This document shows, one piece after another, positions 30,048 to 37,849 of a stretch of DNA of 64,000 bases. The position numbers and the translations under genes are program-made. Within the stretch, counting starts at the first letter, position 1; each line of letters starts with the position of its first letter. This DNA is from FEN-1073 sp963780865. GTDB lineage: Bacteria; Chloroflexota; Anaerolineae; Anaerolineales; RBG-16-64-43. The stretch is taken from positions 1-64,000 of the forward strand of contig CAWADT010000026.1 of assembly GCA_963780865.1 (NCBI GenBank), in the 5' to 3' direction. Under the pieces are notes generated by a model that made no database searches, was not told where the DNA came from, and was given only the letters and a program-made list of their open reading frames with translations.

Positions 30048-31490
30048 TTGGAAATTAGAATCCCCAAGCGGTTCTTTTTCGTCGCCCTCGCTGTCCGGCT
30101 GATCCCGGTCCTGCTTTCGTTTTCGTTGGGGATTGGCTTGGACGACATGTTTCAATATGACATGCTGGCGCGGAGTCTGGCGGCGGGAAACGGATTTCGC
30201 TGGTACTCCGCGCCGGATTTAACCCTCATCCGACAATATATCCCGATCGACCTCGGCAAAGTGGCCTACGATCCGCGCGGGGTGGAGGCGGCTTTCCGCG
30301 GGCCGATGTATCCGATCTTCCTGGCGGGGATTTATTTTTTCAGCGGATTGCCGCACCGCTTCTTCGCCGCGCGGCTGGTGCAGGCGGTGCTGGGCGCGTT
30401 GCTCGCCTCCTTTACTTTCGCCTTGGCCAGGCGGTTGGATCCCCAGCGCGAACGGACGGCGCACGTTGCCGCCTGGATCGTCGCGCTCTACCCGATGCTG
30501 GTCCTTTATCCGCTCGCGCTGGCGACCGAAAATTTATTTTTCGTTCTGACGCTGGGCAGCGTCTTGCTTCTGCTGCGGGGAACGGACGGCGAAAAACCGG
30601 GCGGGATCAAGGCGGTCTACTGGTTTGCCCTGGCCGGGGCGGTGCTGGGGCTGGCCGTCCTAACCCGCTCGGTGATTGCGTTGTTCCTGCCTGTAGCGAT
30701 GTACTGGATCGCCCGCAACGCAAAGAGCATCCGGGGAGCGTTATTATTCGCCGGGGCGGCCGGCGTGGTGGTGTGTCCCTGGGTGGCGCGGAATTCCCTC
30801 CTGGCCGGACGGCCGGAGGGGGTGGAAGTGTCGCTCGGCTACAACCTGTACATGGGTTACCATCCGCAAAGCACGGGCACGTTCCAGTTTGGAATCTCGA
30901 TGGACCTGCTCACGATTTTCGACGATATGCAGCGCGACCAGGTGGGAATTCAAAAAGCCGAGGAATTCATCCGCAACGACCCCGGCCGGGTGCCGTACCT
31001 GATCGTCCGAAAAGCCGGATATTTTTTCGGCCTGGAAAAACGCGCACTCATTTATTTCTATTCCAACGATTTCCTGGGATACATCCCCGCTCCCGCGCTG
31101 TTGACCCTGGCGGCGGTGTTTTTGCTTCCCTTTGTTTTTCTGGCGACCAGCGCCGCCTTCGGCGCCATAGCGTTGCCGAACACCAATACGAAGATTCTCT
31201 GCCTGCTCTTTGGGCTAGCGTATATCACTCCGCACTTGCTGATCCTGGCCGAGGATCAATTCCACATGACGTTGATTCCGTTTTTCGCCGTTTTGGCGGC
31301 CGCGGCCTTCCTGCGCTGGCGTGAAATTCTCTCTTCCCTGCGCGCGCCCTACGGCGGATGGAAGTGGCTGATCCCCGCCGCCGTAGCCTTGCTCTTGCTG
31401 GCTAACTGGGGTTTCGAGTTGTGGTCGGATGCCCCGCGCCTGGCCGTGTTGTTCGGCCCGAACGGCAATACCGTATATCCTCCGTATTAA
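30048..31490 (+). CDS. Polytopic membrane protein, ArnT/GT39-like
   Basis: A 480-residue protein with about eleven hydrophobic segments. The first outer loop contains DDMFQYDMLARSLAAGNGF, with paired acidic residues, and the second AFRGPMYPIFLAGIYF; this D(D)-loop plus RGP-type second loop is typical of ArnT/GT39 glycosyltransferases that take sugars from lipid carriers. Such proteins glycosylate lipids or proteins on the outer face of the membrane. The start is TTG at 30048 with GGAG about 14 bases upstream. It stands outside the two polysaccharide blocks. Confidence 0.7.
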   Translation: MEIRIPKRFFFVALAVRLIPVLLSFSLGIGLDDMFQYDMLARSLAAGNGFRWYSAPDLTLIRQYIPIDLGKVAYDPRGVEAAFRGPMYPIFLAGIYFFSGLPHRFFAARLVQAVLGALLASFTFALARRLDPQRERTAHVAAWIVALYPMLVLYPLALATENLFFVLTLGSVLLLLRGTDGEKPGGIKAVYWFALAGAVLGLAVLTRSVIALFLPVAMYWIARNAKSIRGALLFAGAAGVVVCPWVARNSLLAGRPEGVEVSLGYNLYMGYHPQSTGTFQFGISMDLLTIFDDMQRDQVGIQKAEEFIRNDPGRVPYLIVRKAGYFFGLEKRALIYFYSNDFLGYIPAPALLTLAAVFLLPFVFLATSAAFGAIALPNTNTKILCLLFGLAYITPHLLILAEDQFHMTLIPFFAVLAAAAFLRWREILSSLRAPYGGWKWLIPAAVALLLLANWGFELWSDAPRLAVLFGPNGNTVYPPY

Positions 31491-31518
31491 GAAATCCCTC
31501 GTCAGGAGCCTGGACATC

Positions 31519-32145
31519 ATGCTTGCCAAGTGGATGAAGCTAGGGGAGTTGAAGTTCGATCGCGAGATCGTCGCCATTACCATCGCCTCCACGCTGCTGC
31601 TGATCGTCAATTATTACTATTCGATTACGCCGGTGCGCGTGATTGACGGCGTGGCGTTGTATCTTTTCATCCCGATGGCGATGATCGCCATCGGTTTCCG
31701 CAAGCCTTTGAAGCAGTACGGGTTCACGTTCGGCGATTGGAAAGCGGGGCTGCTCATCACCGCGGCGGCGATTCTCCTGATGGCGCCGGTAATCTGGCTG
31801 GTAGCCCGCTCGGACCCTTCCATGCGCGCCTATTATTCCTCGCAGGCCAACCGGGCCCTGCCGCTGATGACTTTTCTGGACCTGATCGGCTGGGAATTTT
31901 TTTTCCGCGGTTTTCTGCTCTTCGGCTATGAGCGCGAGTTCGGCGCGCACGCGCTGTGGCTGCAGGCCGTCCCCTTCGCCCTGGCGCACATCAGCAAACC
32001 GGCCGTGGAAACCCTCTCGACCATCTTCGGAGGATTTGCGTTCGGCTGGGTGGCGTGGAGGACGCGATCGTTCGTCTATCCGTTTCTGATTCACTGGTTT
32101 ATCGCAACCTTTACCATCCTGGTGGCGGCGGGCGTGCTGCACTGA
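31519..32145 (+). CDS. CPBP-family intramembrane metalloprotease-like protein
   Basis: A 208-residue membrane protein with about six helices and CPBP (Abi) signatures. Motif 1 reads GWEFFFRG, so the usual EExxxR has only the second Glu. Motif 2 is AVPFALAHISKP with FxxxH, and motif 3 is FLIHWF. CPBP enzymes cleave or process proteins in the membrane, and some confer immunity to bacteriocins. With one Glu replaced, activity is uncertain. The start at 31519 is the first ATG after GTCAGGAG; a long upstream extension would be soluble and atypical. Confidence 0.7.
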   Translation: MLAKWMKLGELKFDREIVAITIASTLLLIVNYYYSITPVRVIDGVALYLFIPMAMIAIGFRKPLKQYGFTFGDWKAGLLITAAAILLMAPVIWLVARSDPSMRAYYSSQANRALPLMTFLDLIGWEFFFRGFLLFGYEREFGAHALWLQAVPFALAHISKPAVETLSTIFGGFAFGWVAWRTRSFVYPFLIHWFIATFTILVAAGVLH

Positions 32146-32180
32146 CGCATCCTGTCCGGAATACAGGAAAACGGATTCGA

Positions 32181-33404
32181 ATGGATATACTGGAGATCCA
32201 GTTGGAGAAGATCGTCCACGGCGGCGACGCGCTGGGGCACACCCCCGACGGCCGGCCGGTATTTGTCCCGCTGGCCGCGCCGGGCGAACGGGCGCGCGTC
32301 GAGGTGCGGGAAGAGCACAAGGGATTCCTGCGCGCGAAGCTGCTGGAGACGCTCGAGCCTTCGCCGGATCGGGTGACACCGCGCTGCCGCCATTTCGGGG
32401 AGTGCGGCGGTTGTCAGTTCCAGCATTTGGAATATCGCTTCCAGCTCGCGGTCAAGGAAAAAATCCTGCGCGAACAATTTCTGCGCCTGGGCGGGATTCC
32501 CGACGCGCCCATCCGGCCCGTTCTCCCGTCTCCGAGCCCGTGGAATTACCGCAACTCCGTTCAATTCACGCCGACCCCCGACCGCCGGCTGGGATTCTTT
32601 CGAACCTCGGGGCATTCGGTGATGGCCATCGAAGCATGTCACCTGCCGGAACCCCGCCTAGTGGAGCTATGGAAATCCCTGGACTGGGAACCGTTCCCCG
32701 GGTTGCGGCAGATCGGTTTCCGAGCCGGAGACGAAGACGAGATGGTTGTGTTCGAAAGCGATACCGGCGAACCGCCGGAGACGATGGTGGAATCCCCGGT
32801 TTCCGTCGCGCTGCTCGGGCCGCAGGGCGAGGAAAGCTATCTGGCGGGCGGCAAGCTTGCCTACGAGATCAGCGGCAGAATTTTTACCGTATCGGCCGGA
32901 AGTTTTTTCCAGGTGAACAGCGCGCAGATCCCGGCCATGGTGGAAGCAGTCATGGAGATGGCCGATGTGCGTCCGGACGAAACCGTGTTGGATGTTTATT
33001 GCGGCGCGGGCCTGTTCAGCGCGTTTCTGGCCGGCCGCGCGGCGCGATTGATTGGGATCGAAGAATCTCCCTCCGCGGTGAAAGATTTCGAGAATAATCT
33101 TGATTTTTTTAATTCGGTCGAATTGTACGCGGCCCCGGCCGAACAGGCGCTGGAAGAAATCTCCCTTCGGCCGGCCCTGGCGGTGGTCGATCCGCCGCGC
33201 AGTGGAATGACCCCCCGGGCGATGCGCGCGCTGCTCAGGCTGGCGCCCGCGCGGATCGTGGTGGTCTCGTGCGAGATGTCCACCCTGGCGCGGGATGCGC
33301 GGGCGCTCACGGAGGCGGGATACAAATTGGAAAAGGTTGCGCCGATCGATATGTTTCCGCAGACGAGCCATCTGGAAACCGTCAGCCGCTGGCGGAAGGA
33401 GTGA
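32181..33404 (+). CDS. 23S rRNA (uracil-5-)-methyltransferase, RlmD/RlmCD-like
   Basis: A 407-residue enzyme of the RumA/TrmA family that methylates uracil at C5 in rRNA, probably U747 and/or U1939. The N-terminal TRAM-like domain (about 1-60) is followed by iron-sulfur cysteines (C69, C75 and C78 in CRHFGECGGC). The SAM-binding core has VLDVYCGAGLFSAFLAG, then VVDPPRSGM and VVVSCEMSTLARD, containing the catalytic Cys and SAM-binding acid. RlmC, RlmD and RlmCD cannot be separated with confidence. It appears monocistronic or weakly coupled to the next gene. Confidence 0.9.
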   Translation: MDILEIQLEKIVHGGDALGHTPDGRPVFVPLAAPGERARVEVREEHKGFLRAKLLETLEPSPDRVTPRCRHFGECGGCQFQHLEYRFQLAVKEKILREQFLRLGGIPDAPIRPVLPSPSPWNYRNSVQFTPTPDRRLGFFRTSGHSVMAIEACHLPEPRLVELWKSLDWEPFPGLRQIGFRAGDEDEMVVFESDTGEPPETMVESPVSVALLGPQGEESYLAGGKLAYEISGRIFTVSAGSFFQVNSAQIPAMVEAVMEMADVRPDETVLDVYCGAGLFSAFLAGRAARLIGIEESPSAVKDFENNLDFFNSVELYAAPAEQALEEISLRPALAVVDPPRSGMTPRAMRALLRLAPARIVVVSCEMSTLARDARALTEAGYKLEKVAPIDMFPQTSHLETVSRWRKE

Positions 33405-33412
33405 AACCGTTA

Positions 33413-34201
33413 ATGCGACAAAGCGAGGAAATGCAATTCGCCGTGCGAACCGCCAAAGCCGCGGGGAAAATCCTCCTGGAGGGTTTTGGCAAAGGCGTGG
33501 CCGTCGAACATAAGGGCGAGATCGACCTGGTGACCGAACTGGACCGCCGGGCGGATCGTTACATTCTGGGTAAAATCCAAAAAACTTTCCCCGGTCATCG
33601 GATTCTCGCCGAGGAAAGCGGGAACACGGGCGATGGAGATGGCCCGCTCTGGCTGATCGACCCGCTGGATGGGACGACCAATTTCGCCCACGGTATCCCG
33701 ATCTTCGCTGTGTCGATCGCCCTCAGGGAAGAGGGACGCACGCGCCTGGGTGTGGTGTACGACCCGACGCGGAAGGAGTGCTTTTGGGCCGAGCGGGGCA
33801 AGGGAGCCTATCTGGGTGAACGCCGCCTGCGGGTATCTCAGACGGCTGAGCTGCGCGATAGCCTGCTGGTGACGGGTTTTCCATACGACGCATGGACCAA
33901 TCCGGACAACAATCTGGAAAATTACGCCCGGTTTGCGGTGCGCACCCAGGGAGTGCGGCGGCTGGGTTCAGCCGCGCTGGACCTGGCTTATCTCGCCGCC
34001 GGCCGGTTCGATGGGTATTGGGAATTGCGGCTGCGGCCGTGGGACGTGGCGGCCGGCGGATTGATTGCCGAGGAAGCCGGCGCGCGGGTAACCGCGATGG
34101 ACGGCGAAAGTGCCTATCTGAACGAAACCCCCAATCTGATCGCGGCCAATGCGATCTTGCATGCAAAAATGACGGCGGTGATTAAGGGAAATGCAGAATA
34201 A
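33413..34201 (+). CDS. Inositol monophosphatase-family phosphatase
   Basis: A 262-residue metal-dependent phosphatase. Metal site 1 is the LVTELDRRAD and AEES pair, and the signature WLIDPLDGTTNFAHG (about 80-94) is a textbook IMPase/SuhB motif. WELRLRPWDVAAGGLIAEEAG contains the second signature with Asp. It dephosphorylates inositol phosphate or related sugar phosphates, and in some bacteria helps rRNA processing (SuhB). I chose ATG 33413; a GTG at 33401 overlapping the preceding stop as GTGA is another option. Substrate unknown. Confidence 0.9.
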   Translation: MRQSEEMQFAVRTAKAAGKILLEGFGKGVAVEHKGEIDLVTELDRRADRYILGKIQKTFPGHRILAEESGNTGDGDGPLWLIDPLDGTTNFAHGIPIFAVSIALREEGRTRLGVVYDPTRKECFWAERGKGAYLGERRLRVSQTAELRDSLLVTGFPYDAWTNPDNNLENYARFAVRTQGVRRLGSAALDLAYLAAGRFDGYWELRLRPWDVAAGGLIAEEAGARVTAMDGESAYLNETPNLIAANAILHAKMTAVIKGNAE

Positions 34202-34202
34202 C

Positions 34203-34251
34203 AACCCCTCCCCTTCCCCTCCCCGTTCTAGGGAGGGGAAGGGGAGGGGTT
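34203..34251. repeat. Perfect 21-bp inverted repeat
   Basis: The arm at 34203-34223 (AACCCCTCCCC then TTCCCCTCCC) is repeated exactly in reverse complement at 34231-34251 with a seven-base spacer. No U-run follows, so it is not an obvious terminator. It begins immediately after the stop codon of the IMPase-family gene. Confidence 0.75.
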
Positions 34252-34312
34252 TGAATATTCGCCTACTACTCATGGATGAATAGCCATCCGATTGATTTCA
34301 GTCGAATATCAT

Positions 34313-34318
34313 ATAATT
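34313..34318 (+). promoter_or_regulatory. Candidate -10 box for tsaE
   Basis: TATAAT sits only 15 bases before the ATG of tsaE, so transcription would start at about 34325 with almost no 5-prime leader. TTGATT (34293-34298) is present but only 14 bases upstream, shorter than the usual spacer, so the promoter is weak evidence. Confidence 0.35.
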
Positions 34319-34332
34319 GAAGCGTGCCCGTA

Positions 34333-34815
34333 ATGGACGCCAACACGGTGGATTTCATCAGCAGCAGCCCCGGCCAGACACTGCGGGTTGGCGCGCGCAT
34401 CGGGGAACTGCTACGGCCCGGCGACCTGGTTTGCCTGCACGGGGACCTGGGCACCGGAAAGACAACCCTGGTGCAGGGCATGGCCCGCGGATGGGGTTCC
34501 TCGCGGGCGGCGCGCAGCCCCACTTTTCTGCTGGTTCACGAATACAAGCGGGCGGACGGGATGGTGCTGTTTCATCTCGACGCGTTCCGCCTCCGCAGCG
34601 GGGAGTTCCCGGGGCTTGAGGTGGAGGACGCGCTCGGCAGCGGAGCGGTCGTAGTGGAGTGGCCGGACCGGCTGGAAGGGCTCCTGCCCGGGGACAGACT
34701 TCAAGTGGAGATGTGGTGGATCGATGACACCCGAAGGAACGTCCGCATCGAAAGCAAAGGCGCGCGGTCGGAAGAAATCCTCCGAGCCTTTCGCAAGCTG
34801 GCTTTCGGAAGCTGA
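34333..34815 (+). CDS. tsaE: tRNA t6A biosynthesis ATPase TsaE
   Basis: A 160-residue P-loop ATPase of normal family length. Walker A is HGDLGTGKTTL (about 37-47). SPTFLLVHEY and HLDAFRLRS are the family motifs before and after it, and VVVEWPDRLEGLLPGD matches the conserved ERIP-like region. TsaE acts with TsaB, TsaC and TsaD to install threonylcarbamoyl adenosine at A37 of ANN-decoding tRNAs. It is immediately followed by TsaB and RimI, a common grouping. A GTG at 34324 is another possible start. Confidence 0.93.
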   Translation: MDANTVDFISSSPGQTLRVGARIGELLRPGDLVCLHGDLGTGKTTLVQGMARGWGSSRAARSPTFLLVHEYKRADGMVLFHLDAFRLRSGEFPGLEVEDALGSGAVVVEWPDRLEGLLPGDRLQVEMWWIDDTRRNVRIESKGARSEEILRAFRKLAFGS

Positions 34816-35482
34816 ATGGATTCTGGCGGTCGATACTGCCACCGACGCGCTCGCGCTTGCGCTTTACGACGGGCATCGCATCGTGGCGGAATCCACCGTC
34901 CCGGCCGGCCGTCTGCACACCGTGGAGCTGGCGCCGGCGGTCGACCGGATGCTGCGCGGCGCCGGGATTAAGCCGGCGGATATCCGGGCCGTGGGAGTTG
35001 CGGAAGGACCGGGCTCGTATACCGCCCTGCGGATCGGGATTGCGTTCGCCTTGGGATTTGCCCTGCCGCGCAGCCTGCCCGTGGTCGGAATTCCCACGTT
35101 CGATATTCTCGTGCGCGCGCAGCCGGCGGTCGACAAGGACCTGGTCGCCGTGCTGCGAGCCGGACGGAACAGGGTTGGATGCTGCATGTACCACTCGGTG
35201 GGGGGCAAGTGGAAAGCCTCGGGGGATGCGCTGGTGTTATCCTGGGAGGAACTGGCGGCCAATGCTCCCCGCCGCGCGAGAATCTGCGGGGAGATCGATC
35301 GGATCGGGAAGGCGACGCTGGCCAAACGGCGAGATCTGAAGTTCGCCCCCCCGCACCGGAATACCCGCCGGGCCGGAGTATTGGCCGAGATGACCGCCGA
35401 ACAACTGCGCGATCCGGGCACCCGCCCGATGATTCTCCAGCCGATTTACCTGAATTCCACTCCGGCCGGAACGGGAGCCTAG
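34724..35482 (+). CDS. tsaB: tRNA t6A biosynthesis protein TsaB
   Basis: A 252-residue ASKHA-fold protein. The conserved core begins ILAVDTATDALALALYDG, continues with GRLHTVELAPAVDRML, and the diagnostic AEGPGSYTALRIGIA (GPGSxTGLRxG variant) identifies TsaB. It pairs with TsaD in the t6A transferase complex. The ATG at 34724 lies inside tsaE and gives an unusual 32-residue N-terminal extension before ILAVDTATD, overlapping tsaE by 92 bases. Homologues start near W-I-L-A, and no ATG or GTG lies there, so the true start may be a rarer codon. Start uncertain, identity secure. Confidence 0.9.
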   Translation: MTPEGTSASKAKARGRKKSSEPFASWLSEAEWILAVDTATDALALALYDGHRIVAESTVPAGRLHTVELAPAVDRMLRGAGIKPADIRAVGVAEGPGSYTALRIGIAFALGFALPRSLPVVGIPTFDILVRAQPAVDKDLVAVLRAGRNRVGCCMYHSVGGKWKASGDALVLSWEELAANAPRRARICGEIDRIGKATLAKRRDLKFAPPHRNTRRAGVLAEMTAEQLRDPGTRPMILQPIYLNSTPAGTGA

Positions 35483-35489
35483 GATCCGC

Positions 35490-36014
35490 ATGGATGCGAA
35501 ATCCCGCTTGGAAGATTGGGCGGGGGAATTCCTGATCCGGTCCATGCAACCGCAGGATATCCAGGCGGTGATGGAGATCGACCGGGAATCTTTTCCCAAC
35601 CCATGGCCGGAGAACACCTATTTGTACGAGCTCCGCGAAAACCGGATGTCCCACCTGCTGGTGATCGAATCCCGCGAAAGTTCGCTCCTGGTCGGAGTGG
35701 CCGGATATTGGCTGGTGGTGGACGAGGCGCACATTTCCACGTTCGCCATCCATCCGGATTGGCGCGGGCGCGGAGCCGGATCCGTCTTGCTCGACGGACT
35801 TCTGCGCCAGGCGGCGGGGTTGGGCGCCGGGAGCGCGATGCTGGAAGTCCGGGTCGGCAACACCGCGGCCCAGTCGCTCTATCGCAAATTCGGTTTTCAG
35901 ACCGTGGGGCGCAGGAAGGGTTATTACAAGGATAATGGCGAAGACGCATTGCTCATGACGGCGGAAAAACTTTCCGAATACGAATCCTCTGCGAACCGGA
36001 AGGATCTGGAATGA
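35490..36014 (+). CDS. rimI: Ribosomal protein S18-alanine N-acetyltransferase RimI-like
   Basis: A 174-residue GNAT acetyltransferase. The N-terminal acceptor region is FLIRSMQPQDIQAVMEID, the acetyl-CoA site HISTFAIHPDWRGRGAGSVLL with the R/Q-x-x-G-x-A motif, and NTAAQSLYRKFGFQTVGRRKGYY the C-terminal RimI signature. RimI acetylates the N-terminus of S18. The gene order tsaE-tsaB-rimI is conserved in many genomes, where RimI is often annotated with the t6A genes. Its last codons overlap the next gene by ATGA. Confidence 0.92.
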   Translation: MDAKSRLEDWAGEFLIRSMQPQDIQAVMEIDRESFPNPWPENTYLYELRENRMSHLLVIESRESSLLVGVAGYWLVVDEAHISTFAIHPDWRGRGAGSVLLDGLLRQAAGLGAGSAMLEVRVGNTAAQSLYRKFGFQTVGRRKGYYKDNGEDALLMTAEKLSEYESSANRKDLE

Positions 36015-37027
36015 ATATTCTCATCACCGGCGGCGCCGGCTTTATCGGCACCCATCTGGCGAAACATTTTTCCGACCGCGGCGACAAGATCGCGGTGCTG
36101 GACAACCTCTCGCGGAAGGGAAGCGAGTTGAACCTGCGCTGGCTGGAAGAACGCATCCCGGCGCTTGAGTTCATCCGCGCAGACGTGCGGGACGCGGCCG
36201 CCGTCGCGCGCGCGGCGCAGGGGCGCGAGGCGATCTTCCATCTCGCGGCCCAGGTGGCGGTGACCACTTCGGTTGCCAACCCGCGCGAGGATTTCGAGAT
36301 CAACGCCATCGGCACCTTCAATACGCTGGAGGCGGCCCGCGCCTCCGACTCCCACCCGCTGTTTATCTACACTTCGACCAACAAAGTATACGGGGGGATG
36401 GAACAAGCTAAAGTGGTCGAAGATTCGGACCGGTATCGGCTGGCGGAGTTGCCGCAGGGAGTAGCCGAGGATTGGCCGTTGGATTTCCATTCCCCGTATG
36501 GCTGCTCCAAGGGGGCGGGGGATCAATACGTGCGCGATTACGCGCGCATCTACGGTCTGCCCACGGTCGTCTTCCGGCAGTCGGCAATCTACGGCGAACG
36601 CCAATTCGGGGTGGAGGACCAGGGCTGGCTGGCGCACTTCGTGATTTCGGCGACGATTGGACGCCCGATCACCATCTATGGCGACGGCAAACAGGTGCGC
36701 GATATGCTTTACGTCGGCGATCTGGCGCGCGCCTTCGGACAGGCCGTGGATCGGATCGAAACTGTCCGCGGCCAGGTTTTTAACATCGGCGGCGGACCCG
36801 GGTTTACGCTGACCGTCTGGTCGGAGACCGGGCCGATGCTGGAAAAGCTTGCGAACCGCGCGCTGGATGTGAGCTATGGGGAGTGGCGCCCGGGAGATCA
36901 GAAGGTCTACGTCAGCGATATTCGCAAAGCGGAGCGGGACCTTGGGTGGAAACCGGAGGTTAGGCCGAAGGAAGGACTGGCCCGGCTCTGGAAGTGGGCG
37001 CAGGAAAACAAGGGCGCGTTGACCTAA
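36011..37027 (+). CDS. CDP-paratose 2-epimerase-like sugar epimerase
   Basis: An extended SDR of 338 residues. GGAGFIGTHLAKHF binds NAD, STNKVYGG (about 117-124) gives the Thr/Ser of the catalytic set, and DFHSPYGCSKGAGDQYV (about 160-176) has Tyr-x3-Lys in the context typical of CDP-tyvelose/paratose 2-epimerases (RfbE). FRQSAIYGERQFGVEDQGW is another RfbE hallmark. CDP-paratose genes (rfbF, rfbG, rfbH, rfbS) are absent in the window, so the real substrate may differ. It overlaps rimI by ATGA and opens block B. Confidence 0.8.
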   Translation: MNILITGGAGFIGTHLAKHFSDRGDKIAVLDNLSRKGSELNLRWLEERIPALEFIRADVRDAAAVARAAQGREAIFHLAAQVAVTTSVANPREDFEINAIGTFNTLEAARASDSHPLFIYTSTNKVYGGMEQAKVVEDSDRYRLAELPQGVAEDWPLDFHSPYGCSKGAGDQYVRDYARIYGLPTVVFRQSAIYGERQFGVEDQGWLAHFVISATIGRPITIYGDGKQVRDMLYVGDLARAFGQAVDRIETVRGQVFNIGGGPGFTLTVWSETGPMLEKLANRALDVSYGEWRPGDQKVYVSDIRKAERDLGWKPEVRPKEGLARLWKWAQENKGALT

Positions 37028-37045
37028 GCGGATCTGGAAAACTTT

Positions 37046-37141
37046 TTGTACGCGGATTGCACGGAAAACCACGGATTTCGCGGAGAAAATTTTATGAAAA
37101 AATTCCGGGGAATCCGTTCCCTCCGCATAATCCGCGTACAA
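37046..37141. repeat. Long intergenic palindrome
   Basis: TTGTACGCGGATT (37046-37058) is mirrored exactly by AATCCGCGTACAA (37129-37141). Inner regions around CACGGATTTC and AATCCGTTCC partly mirror each other too. It lies between the epimerase stop and the uracil-DNA glycosylase gene. It looks like a dispersed element; no protein coding is apparent. Confidence 0.65.
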
Positions 37142-37215
37142 TGGCTTTGGCTGCGCATTTCGACGCAAGATCTATTTCCTGATTATCGATGGATGAATTC
37201 CGTGGAGGGTTCAGA

Positions 37216-37836
37216 ATGACAGCGCAAGAAGAGCTCGCGCAAGTTGCAAATGAAGTATCGGCCTGCATCCTGTGCCGGCTGCACTCCTCGCGCAAGAAGG
37301 CGGTCCCGGGCGAGGGACCGGCGGATGCCGATATTCTATTCATCGGGGAAGGCCCCGGTTTTCATGAAAACGAACAGGGGCGGCCGTTTGTGGGGGCGGC
37401 CGGACGGTTCCTCGAGGAACTGCTCGCGAGCATCGAACTGCGCCGCGAGCAGGTGTTTATTTGCAACGTGGTAAAGTGCCGGCCGCCGGGAAACCGGGAC
37501 CCGATGCCGGACGAAATCGAAACCTGCCGACCATATTTGGACCGCCAGATCGCCGCGATTAATCCGGCGGTGATCGTCACCCTGGGGCGCTTTTCCATGG
37601 CCCGTTACTTTGGAACCGCGAAAATCAGTTCCGTCCACGGCCAGGCAAGAACCATCGACGGGCGCCTGGTGGTGGCGATGTTCCACCCCGCCGCGGCGCT
37701 GCACCAGCCGGGGTTAAAGCAATCCATCGAAGAGGATTTCCGCAAATTGCCGGGGATGATCGCGCAAGCCCGCAAACGATCCGCCGCCGATAGCCCTCCC
37801 CCTCCGGCGGACGCCAAGCAATTATCCATGTTTTGA
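37216..37836 (+). CDS. Uracil-DNA glycosylase, family 4, with C-terminal QLSMF
   Basis: A 206-residue glycosylase that removes uracil from DNA. Cysteines C17 and C20 (CILC) and the pair in VVKCRPPGNRDP and ETCRPYL bind the iron-sulfur cluster of family 4. GEGPGFHENEQGRPFVG contains the catalytic motif region, and AMFHPAAALHQPG the second uracil-recognition motif. The last five residues, QLSMF, match the consensus for binding the beta sliding clamp. GTGGAGGG precedes the ATG. It sits inside the glycan block without an obvious link to it. Confidence 0.92.
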   Translation: MTAQEELAQVANEVSACILCRLHSSRKKAVPGEGPADADILFIGEGPGFHENEQGRPFVGAAGRFLEELLASIELRREQVFICNVVKCRPPGNRDPMPDEIETCRPYLDRQIAAINPAVIVTLGRFSMARYFGTAKISSVHGQARTIDGRLVVAMFHPAAALHQPGLKQSIEEDFRKLPGMIAQARKRSAADSPPPPADAKQLSMF

Positions 37837-37849
37837 TCCGGAGATTCCC

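Noticed and set aside
34203..34251. Terminator after the IMPase-family gene
   Set aside because: A strong stem exists but no U-run follows, so it is listed as an inverted repeat.
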